From positions 1-64,000 of the forward strand of contig NZ_CP050308.1 of assembly GCF_014189535.1 (NCBI RefSeq): a stretch of 64,000 nucleotides of DNA, read 5' to 3'. Positions 56,956 to 64,000 of the stretch are shown here, piece after piece. The translations under genes were made by a program, and so were the position numbers. How positions within the stretch are numbered: the stretch's first letter is position 1; each line of letters starts with the position of its first letter. This DNA comes from Rhizobium lusitanum (GTDB lineage Bacteria > Pseudomonadota > Alphaproteobacteria > Rhizobiales > Rhizobiaceae). The notes beneath the pieces were generated by a model. The model saw only the letters and a list, made by a program, of their open reading frames with translations, searched no databases and was not told the DNA's origin.

Positions 56956-57864
56956 CTAGGTTCTCAGATAGGACCGTGCCGCATAAAGCGCGATCGCGGC
57001 CGCGTTCGAGACGTTGAGCGACTTGATCGCGCCCGGCATGTCCAGCCGCGCCAGCGCGTTCACGGTTTCCCGTGTCTTCTGGCGAAGCCCCTTACCCTCT
57101 GAACCGAGGACGAGAGCGAGCTTCTCGCCCGAAAACGTGCCTTCGAGCGGCGCCGGTCCCTCCGAATCAAGGCCGATGGTGACGAAGCCGAGGCGATTCA
57201 GTTCGCCGAGCGCATCGGCGAGGTTGGTGACCTGTATATAAGGGATGAGTTCCAGCGCGCCGGAGGCGGATTTCGCCAGCACGCCCGATTCGGTCGGGCT
57301 GTGACGTTGCGTGGTGATGACGGCGGCGGCGTCGAAGGCCACGGCCGAGCGCATGATCGCGCCGACATTGTGCGGATCGGTCACCTGATCGAGCACCAGC
57401 AGCAGCGGGCTGTCTTTCAGCGCTTCGAGACGGCGAACGGGGAGGGGCCGGGTCTCCAGCATTACACCTTGGTGGATTGCTTCCGGGCCGAGAACCTTGT
57501 CGATATCCTGCGGCGAGACGATCTCGAAGGGAATGCTGAGTGCGTCAACCGGGCCGATCTCCAGCCGTACCAGCGCATTCTGCGTGGTCGACAGCTTGAT
57601 GTTCTTCCGTTCGGGATTGGCAAGGGCGGCGCGAACGGTATGCAGGCCGTAGAGATAGACCTGGTCAGGCGCCAACGCTGGCGGCTTCCAGTCGTCCGCG
57701 CTCGACCGTTTGCGTTTCTGCGGCACCGGCGTCGGGATTTCGCCACGCTCGCGCTTGGCATCGCGATGCGCGCGCCGCAGTGTGGCGTAATGCGTGTCCT
57801 TGGCCGAGTTGTCGTCGACGGGGGTTTCAGGGCCGGAATGGCCCAATGTTTTATCTTTGCTCAT
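56956..57864 (-). CDS. rlmB: 23S rRNA (guanosine-2'-O-)-methyltransferase, RlmB/TrmH family
   Basis: A SpoU-family methyltransferase of 302 residues. It has a Lys/Arg-rich N-terminal leader of about 60 residues, then the substrate-binding domain starting VYLYGLHTVRAALANP, and the knot region with DQVTDPHNVGAIMRSA, LALVLGSEGKGLRQKT and KSLNVSNAAAIALYAAR. RlmB modifies G2251 of 23S rRNA; the family includes related specificities. It is divergent from the tRNA-Tyr/Gly pair. Confidence 0.92.
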   Translation of the reverse strand: MSKDKTLGHSGPETPVDDNSAKDTHYATLRRAHRDAKRERGEIPTPVPQKRKRSSADDWKPPALAPDQVYLYGLHTVRAALANPERKNIKLSTTQNALVRLEIGPVDALSIPFEIVSPQDIDKVLGPEAIHQGVMLETRPLPVRRLEALKDSPLLLVLDQVTDPHNVGAIMRSAVAFDAAAVITTQRHSPTESGVLAKSASGALELIPYIQVTNLADALGELNRLGFVTIGLDSEGPAPLEGTFSGEKLALVLGSEGKGLRQKTRETVNALARLDMPGAIKSLNVSNAAAIALYAARSYLRT

Positions 57865-58061
57865 GCGGCTTTATAGCGGCAGCGCCTCGGAGCGCATAGT
57901 CCTCTTTCGTCCACGGGTTTTCCCTTGAGCTGAAATTTTTTCGTCATTTTTGGCAATTCCTTGTGTTGACAGACGGAAACGGGCCGGTCATATACGCGGC
58001 GCAGATCGAAGCGGCGACGCACGGTCTAGCAAGCTTGGTCGCAAGATCCAGTCGGAATACT

Positions 58062-58146
58062 GGAGGGATGCCCGAGTGGTTAAAGGGGACGGACTGTAAA
58101 TCCGTTGGCTCAGCCTACGTTGGTTCAAATCCAACTCCCTCCACCA
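58062..58146 (+). tRNA. tRNA-Tyr (anticodon GTA)
   Basis: An 85-base class II tRNA: GGAGGGA pairs with TCCCTCC, anticodon stem ACGGA/TCCGT around CTGTAAA, a variable arm, T loop TTCAAAT and encoded CCA. The GTA anticodon decodes tyrosine. Confidence 0.97.
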
Positions 58147-58173
58147 TTCCGGACCGGATCTTGACCACCCGCC

Positions 58174-58247
58174 GCGGGTATAGCTCAATGGTAGAGCAGC
58201 AGCCTTCCAAGCTGAATACGCGGGTTCGATTCCCGCTACCCGCTCCA
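58174..58247 (+). tRNA. tRNA-Gly (anticodon TCC)
   Basis: A 74-base tRNA: GCGGGTA pairs with TACCCGC, D arm AGCTCAATGGTAGAGC, anticodon stem CAGC/GCTG around CTTCCAA, T loop TTCGATT and encoded CCA. It lies 27 bases after tRNA-Tyr and is probably processed from the same transcript. Confidence 0.97.
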
Positions 58248-58458
58248 GCATTTTCAATGTCTGTTTTTGGTCTCGATGTCGTTGTCCTGTTCGATGGCGC
58301 GCTTTCGTCGATTCGACGCTGGCACGGATGAATCCGGCGGGCGAAATGCATCCCGCAATCTCCATAGAATATTCAGCTCTGCATCTTTGACGTGAGGGGT
58401 TGCTTATATTTTAATGAGCGGTAGATATTTGTGAGCCAACCGAAAAGGGGGAGTGCAC

Positions 58459-58881
58459 ATGGGTATCTTCGACAAGATCAAGAATGCAATCTGGGGAGAG
58501 GCAAAGGCTGCCGAAGTTTCTCCCACGGCAACGCCAACCACCACCACGACTGGCGCGGCACCTTCATCTTCCGCGCCGACAACGCCTGCTGCAAGTGCAC
58601 CGGCCTCCACGCCATCGGCTTCCCCGGTGGATATCGCTTCGATTCTCGACGCGGCCGTGAAAAAGAGTGGCCAGAAACTCGATTGGAAACATTCGATCGT
58701 GGATCTGATGAAGGCGCTCGGGATGGATGCGAGCCTTACGGAACGTAAGGAGCTTGCACAGGAGCTGGGCTATACTGGCGACGCGGGTGATTCCGCCAAG
58801 ATGAACATCTTCCTGCACAAGGCGCTGCTGAAGAAGCTTTCGGACAATGGCGGCAAGGTGCCGGCCGATCTGCTCGATTGA
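58459..58881 (+). CDS. DUF3597 family protein
   Basis: A 140-residue protein. The N-terminus MGIFDKIKNAIWGEAKAAEV is followed by a Thr/Ser/Ala/Pro-rich linker (about residues 24-55), then the conserved DUF3597 domain (VDIASILDAAVKKSGQKLDWKHSIVDLMKALGMDASLTERKELAQELGY). No signal peptide is seen. The ATG has AAAGGGGGAG upstream. It is followed by a terminator before tuf. Confidence 0.88.
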   Translation: MGIFDKIKNAIWGEAKAAEVSPTATPTTTTTGAAPSSSAPTTPAASAPASTPSASPVDIASILDAAVKKSGQKLDWKHSIVDLMKALGMDASLTERKELAQELGYTGDAGDSAKMNIFLHKALLKKLSDNGGKVPADLLD

Positions 58882-59305
58882 TTGCAGCTGGCTCGTGGTG
58901 CGTTGCCTGAAGGGTAAGAGCACCATAAGTCGACAATTAGATTAGGCGATCCTGCGATCGCGGCTTTCAGCGCCCTTTCCATGATAGGAGAGGGCGCTTT
59001 TCGTTTGCGCGGCGCCGCTCTCTCGACAAATGCGGGTGCGATACCGCTTCCTGCATCTGGAACTATTTCCTCGACATACCTATCTAAGCTGCTGAACCGG
59101 CAAACGCTTTTATGCCTTTCCGGATCGGCCGGCGAAACCTTCGCGGCGAATTGATGCCGAGGGCCGCTCACTGCCCGTCATCGACCTTACTTCGCCTAGA
59201 ACAGGGCCTGCAATTAAGTCTTGCGCAAATGCGATGAAAGCCTTAAACGGCGGCACTAAACCGGTTCGCCGGGGTCACTCATTTACGTTCATAGGAAGCA
59301 TTCAA
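58882..59305. other. Intergenic region upstream of tuf
   Basis: About 420 bases containing the DUF3597 terminator and, presumably, the tuf promoter and leader. No further gene, tRNA or repeat is visible. Confidence 0.5.
58969..59001 (+). terminator. Terminator after the DUF3597 gene
   Basis: AGCGCCCT and AGGGCGCT form the stem, extended by TTCC/GGAG, followed by TTTTCG on the plus strand. Confidence 0.8.
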
Positions 59306-60481
<1,176 letters not shown>

Positions 60482-60505
60482 TCCTCGGATTATTCGGTGA
60501 TTACG

Positions 60506-60536
60506 AAGGCCCCGCTGGAAACAGCGGGGCTTTTTG
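60506..60536 (+). terminator. Terminator of tuf
   Basis: GCCCCGCTG and CAGCGGGGC form a perfect nine-base stem around GAAA, followed by TTTTTG. Confidence 0.9.
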
Positions 60537-60585
60537 CGTTTTGGTGTGGGGGGAATGCAAGTCTCCGGGAGGTGACTTTTCTGCG

Positions 60586-61092
60586 CTACGTCAACTCGGC
60601 AAGCGCCCGACGAAGGATGTCGACAACGAAGTTACTCTTGCCGCCGCTATAGTGATCCCAATTGCCATTCGCTTCCATGGCCAGCCGCCGCTTCAATGCG
60701 GCGTAGTTCTCGGCCGCTTCAGGATGGGCATGAAGGTAATCGCGAAAGAGGATGCGATCACAATGGGCGGGATTACCGGGGAGGCATAGATAAAGGCGAG
60801 TTCCGTAGGGTGTTTCGTCCTTGGTGAAGATCCATCTGTCGGCGCCATACGGATCGTCATGGAAGGTGTAACCATCCTCCTTCAAGCGTTCCGAGGCGAC
60901 GAGCCTGTCATCGGACGTCGCAAGCACGGCATCGATATCGAGCTTCGGCTTGGCGCAAAGTCCGGGGACGGATGTACTGCCGATATGATGGATATCGGCG
61001 TGATGGCCGAGCAGGGCGGCGATAGCCTCACGCCGGGTTCGGAAGAGGGTAGGCCACGCTGGATCGTAGTCGACAAGCTTGACAGGACGCAC
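60586..61092 (-). CDS. GrpB family (UPF0157) protein
   Basis: A 168-residue nucleotidyltransferase-like protein with the GrpB signature IHHIGSTSVPGLCAKPKLDIDAVL, a predicted nucleotidyltransferase fold, plus DRILFRDYLHAHPEAAENYAALKR near the C-terminus. The start is a GTG with GGGGTGGAG just upstream. Function unknown. It is divergent from the epimerase gene. Confidence 0.9.
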   Translation of the reverse strand: MRPVKLVDYDPAWPTLFRTRREAIAALLGHHADIHHIGSTSVPGLCAKPKLDIDAVLATSDDRLVASERLKEDGYTFHDDPYGADRWIFTKDETPYGTRLYLCLPGNPAHCDRILFRDYLHAHPEAAENYAALKRRLAMEANGNWDHYSGGKSNFVVDILRRALAELT

Positions 61093-61237
61093 GCGCGCTC
61101 CACCCCTTGAACGTTTTCACCAATATCAGCGGATCTTGCACCCAATCCACCGGCTGAGACAATCAGACCGCTTCGCCCGTCTTGCGAAACGCCGGAAACG
61201 GTCTATCTATCGCTCGATTTTATCTGGAGGAGATTTC

Positions 61238-62131
61238 ATGAAGAAGCGTATTTTGTTCACCGGCGGCAGCGGCAAGGCCGGGCGTCACACGGTTCCCTGG
61301 CTGGTCGAAGCCGGCTACGAGGTCCACAATATCGATCTCGTGCCGCTGGACAGCCCCGGCGTCACCAATCTGCAGGCTGACGTCACTGATGCGGGACAAG
61401 TTTATAATGTCCTCACGATGCATCGCGATTTCCCCGATCTCGATCAGGGCAAGGGCGTGCAGCCCTATGACGCGGTTGTGCATTTCGCCGCCGTGCCGCG
61501 TATTCTGCTGAAGCCGGACAACGAAACCTTCCGCATTAACACGATGAGCACTTATAATGTCATCGAGGCGGCGGCGAAGCTCGGCATCAAGAAGATCATC
61601 GTCGCCTCCAGCGAGACCACCTATGGCATCTGCTTTGCCGAGGGTCATCGTGATTTCCACCAGTTTCCGCTGGAAGAAGACTATGACGTCAATCCGATGG
61701 ATTCCTACGGCCTGTCCAAGGTCCTGAACGAAAAGACGGCCCGCGCCTTTGCCGAACGTTTCGGCATCGACATCTATGCGCTGCGCATCGGCAACGTCAT
61801 CGAGCCGCATGAGTATGAGCGCTTCCCGGAATTTTTCGCCGATAGCGAAATCCGCAAGCGCATCGCCTGGAGCTATATCGACGCCCGCGATCTCGGCCAG
61901 ATCGTTCATTTGTGCATCGAGAAGAATGGCCTCGGCTTCCAGGTGTTCAACGCCGCCAACGATACGGTATCGGCCAACACGCCGTCACGCGAGCTTGCCG
62001 CCAAGCACTTTCCGAACGTGCCTTTTACCCGCGAGATCGGCGAATATGAGGGCTTGCTCTCCAACCGCAAGATCCGCGAAGTCCTGGGCTTCAAGGAAGA
62101 GCATGACTGGCGTCGATACGTGAAGGTTTGA
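61238..62131 (+). CDS. NAD-dependent epimerase/dehydratase (SDR family)
   Basis: A 297-residue Rossmann-fold enzyme. The nucleotide-binding start is RILFTGGSGKAGRHTVPWL, and the catalytic SYGLSK motif supplies Tyr and Lys. The segment SSETTYG is the usual Ser/Thr part, and YIDARDLGQIVHLCIE follows. It probably acts on a sugar nucleotide. Strong ribosome-binding site GGAGGAG. The following glycosyltransferases on the same strand hint at polysaccharide metabolism, but 335 bases separate them. Confidence 0.88.
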   Translation: MKKRILFTGGSGKAGRHTVPWLVEAGYEVHNIDLVPLDSPGVTNLQADVTDAGQVYNVLTMHRDFPDLDQGKGVQPYDAVVHFAAVPRILLKPDNETFRINTMSTYNVIEAAAKLGIKKIIVASSETTYGICFAEGHRDFHQFPLEEDYDVNPMDSYGLSKVLNEKTARAFAERFGIDIYALRIGNVIEPHEYERFPEFFADSEIRKRIAWSYIDARDLGQIVHLCIEKNGLGFQVFNAANDTVSANTPSRELAAKHFPNVPFTREIGEYEGLLSNRKIREVLGFKEEHDWRRYVKV

Positions 62132-62466
62132 GGCAGCGCAGCGGCTGAGATGATACTGGGCGCGGTTGTCGCGCCCGGTCGAGCCCGCAGTCGCTGGAGG
62201 GCAGCCTCTCTATTTGTTACGGCCGCAAACCAAAAATGCTTCGGCAAACACTCGACAAATATCTGGGGTGAAGTAAGTAGGTCTGCGTTCGTGAGGCGTA
62301 TCGGGGAAATTGCAATGGCATTCGACGATACAGTCGCGATCAGTGTTTGGAGCGGGCATGTTGTGGCCCATGTGCCGACACGATGTCCGGCAGCGCGGTC
62401 TGCGCTGCGACGGAAAGATATTTTAGTCGGCTGATCTCCTAGGCGGTCGGCCGTTTAGGAGGGACT
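62132..62466. other. Intergenic region before the glycosyltransferase gene
   Basis: 335 bases without a convincing gene. A short plus-strand frame (62150-62434) lacks a ribosome-binding site and family features. The region should hold the promoter for the glycosyltransferase pair. Confidence 0.45.
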
Positions 62467-63153
62467 ATGAACGACGGTGTTGCACGTATTTTTGTCGGCT
62501 TCGACTCTAAGGAAGTTGTCGCCTATCACGTCCTCGCACAAAGCATAATCGAGCGTTCCTCGATCCCGGTGGTGTTTTCGCCGATCGTGCTCAGCAATCT
62601 CGACGGCATTTTCACGCGCGAGCGCAACGCGCTGCAATCGACCGAGTTCTCCTTCTCCCGCTTCCTGGTTCCCTACCTCAGCGACTTTGAGGGCTGGAGC
62701 ATCTTCATGGATTGCGACATGCTCGCCCGCGCCGATATTGCCGAGCTCTGGAAGCTGCGCGACGACCGCTATGCCGCCATGTGCGTCAAGCACGACTATC
62801 AGCCGAAGGTCGAAACCAAGTTTCTCGGCCAGACCCAGACCAAATATGAAAAGAAGAACTGGTCGAGCATGATCCTTTTCAACAATGCCAAGTGCAAGGC
62901 ATTGACGAAGGACTATGTGAACACTGCCACCGGTCTGCAGCTTCATCAGTTCAAGTGGCTGGAAAGTGAAGATCAGATCGGCGAAGTTCCCGTGACCTGG
63001 AATTACCTCGTCAACGAATATGACCACCGGCCGGATGCGCAACTGGTGCACTTCACCGATGGCGGCCCGTATTTTGACGAGTATCGCAACGACGATTACG
63101 CCGACGAATGGTTCGCCATGCGCGAACGTCTGCTGCACGTCCAGCAGAAGTAA
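62467..63153 (+). CDS. Glycosyltransferase (GT8-like)
   Basis: A 228-residue glycosyltransferase. N-terminal RIFVGFDSKEVVAYHVLAQSI begins the nucleotide-sugar domain. The DxD-type metal motif lies in WSIFMDCDMLARADI, followed by SSMILFNNAKCK and VTWNYLVNEY. This is close to GT8-type enzymes of rhizobial surface-polysaccharide loci. AGGAGGG lies four bases before ATG. The next gene starts 18 bases after its stop. Confidence 0.87.
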   Translation: MNDGVARIFVGFDSKEVVAYHVLAQSIIERSSIPVVFSPIVLSNLDGIFTRERNALQSTEFSFSRFLVPYLSDFEGWSIFMDCDMLARADIAELWKLRDDRYAAMCVKHDYQPKVETKFLGQTQTKYEKKNWSSMILFNNAKCKALTKDYVNTATGLQLHQFKWLESEDQIGEVPVTWNYLVNEYDHRPDAQLVHFTDGGPYFDEYRNDDYADEWFAMRERLLHVQQK

Positions 63154-63171
63154 CAAGAACAGGATCAGGGC

Positions 63172-64000
63172 GTGACATCCGAAACAGCGACCGACAAGCC
63201 TGCTTTCCCGGCGGCCGGAGCCGCCGCAGGGTTGACGACCGCCGAGGATTGGCGCGCCATACTGACAGCGTTCTCTCATATCGTCCTTGTCGCCAACAGC
63301 GACACGGTCGATATCGGGAGCCTGCAGGCACAGTTCCCGCCGACGGCTCTCTTCGTCTTCTTCAATAAGGTCTACAAGGTCCTGGATCGCCCATTCCTCG
63401 GGCATTCGCTGCTGATCTCGCGCGGTCAGCCGCGCGGTGCCAACATCGTCTATCGGGGCGAGGTGGGCGAGGTGGTCAAATTCTTCCCGAGCGAATATTT
63501 CCTCGGCATCATGAACATCCGTCTCGGCCTCGAGGAGAAGCTCAATCCTGCCGCCGATTTCCAGGGCGCGCCGACCGGTCATCTCGATCTCGTCGGTTTC
63601 TGCGGCGATCTCTACACGGAGGCCAAGACGCCGACCAGCGGCTTTGCGCTGGCGCTTTGGCTGAGCGACCTGAAATTGCCGGCCGCCATCGTGCTGGCCG
63701 GCTTCTCGGCCAAGCGCAGCGAGAAATGGCGGGTGGTCTCGGTTCACGACTGGAGCTTCGAGCAGACCTTCCTGCGTCTCTTCGCTCGGCTGGGCAAGAT
63801 CACCATCCATGGCGGCGTTTCCGCCAATGCTTATGCCAGGCTTGCCGAACGCTTCTCGGAAGTCCCGCCTGCGGAGATTTCGCTGGCGGTGGCGGAGGTG
63901 CTGTCGGAACGGCTGGGTAATACCGATGCCGAGGTCGACAAGCTGATTTCGCTGACCAACGTGATTCGCTCCATGGACAATTTCATGCGCCGTTTGCGGC
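63172..64000 (+). CDS. Sialyltransferase-like (GT29-like) protein, 3' truncated by window
   Basis: An open frame begins at GTG 63172 (AGGATCAGGG upstream) and stays open to the window edge, so the C-terminus is missing; 276 residues are visible. Elements reminiscent of GT29 sialyltransferases are HIVLVANSDTVDIG, then LFVFFNKVYKV, KTPTSGFALALWLSDLKLPAAIV (S-motif-like) and VSVHDWSFEQTFL (His/Glu VS-like). It probably acts with the preceding glycosyltransferase on a surface polysaccharide. The family assignment is tentative; another sugar-transferase fold cannot be excluded. Confidence 0.6.
   Translation, partial: MTSETATDKPAFPAAGAAAGLTTAEDWRAILTAFSHIVLVANSDTVDIGSLQAQFPPTALFVFFNKVYKVLDRPFLGHSLLISRGQPRGANIVYRGEVGEVVKFFPSEYFLGIMNIRLGLEEKLNPAADFQGAPTGHLDLVGFCGDLYTEAKTPTSGFALALWLSDLKLPAAIVLAGFSAKRSEKWRVVSVHDWSFEQTFLRLFARLGKITIHGGVSANAYARLAERFSEVPPAEISLAVAEVLSERLGNTDAEVDKLISLTNVIRSMDNFMRRLR

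Overview
The window is a stretch of core chromosome from an alphaproteobacterium, most likely Rhizobiaceae (a Rhizobium-like strain). This rests on several gene sets: divK-pleD beside a DUF3572 gene; an accessory-type NDUFA12 homologue of complex I; GatCAB; a pseudo-dihydroorotase paired with pyrB; an RNase E with an acidic insertion in its S1 domain; and rhizobial DUF families (983, 1062, 2155, 2167, 3597, 6105). The DNA is GC-rich with typical rhizobial codon use, apart from an AT-rich intergenic island at about 9.7-10.25 kb. I see no insertion sequences, prophage, CRISPR array or rRNA operon.

Layout. 1-9.7 kb: the 3' end of dnaE, an L,D-transpeptidase, a CelD/FemAB-like acetyltransferase fused to TPRs, DNA polymerase IV, a GNAT, a HAD/DUF3572 pair, and divK-pleD (cell-cycle phosphorelay and c-di-GMP synthesis). 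9.7-12 kb: a long intergenic region with a candidate small RNA, then rpmG and an MFS transporter. 12.3-22.1 kb, minus strand: DUF983, rnr and topA, and dprA-plsY-pyrC'-pyrB, tightly packed with overlapping starts and stops. 22.3-27.9 kb: AidB-like acyl-CoA dehydrogenase, a VapBC toxin-antitoxin pair with a visible operator-like inverted repeat, a GNAT, TetR, two small membrane proteins, ruvX and a UPF0173 hydrolase.

28-37 kb: gatC-gatA, a large DUF4139 exported protein, a YjhX/TopAI-type toxin gene divergent from a GNAT, gatB followed by two more GNATs, NDUFA12 and DUF2155. 37-44 kb: DUF1062, DUF2167, aat, accC-accB, aroQ, a DsbA-like thiol oxidoreductase and a PLP aminotransferase. 44-54 kb: a REP-like inverted pair, rne, then amiC, a class A penicillin-binding protein, prfB and nadK. 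The prfB gene needs a programmed +1 frameshift, and its signal is complete. 54-64 kb: tRNA-Thr, small hypothetical proteins, a methyltransferase, a tandem Inh-domain exported protein, rlmB, tRNA-Tyr and tRNA-Gly, DUF3597, tuf, a GrpB protein, an epimerase, a glycosyltransferase and a truncated sialyltransferase-like gene at the right edge.

Functionally the window is dominated by translation and RNA metabolism (gatCAB, prfB, tuf, rpmG, rnr, rne, rlmB, aat, tRNAs), envelope growth (L,D-transpeptidase, amidase, PBP, plsY, accBC) and DNA maintenance (dnaE, dinB, topA, dprA, ruvX). I found no large undescribed system. The points most worth checking are the YjhX toxin beside a GNAT (in E. coli the partner YjhQ is a GNAT), the catalytically dead PyrC, the candidate sRNA upstream of rpmG, the tandem Inh protein, and the sialyltransferase-like gene cut by the window edge.
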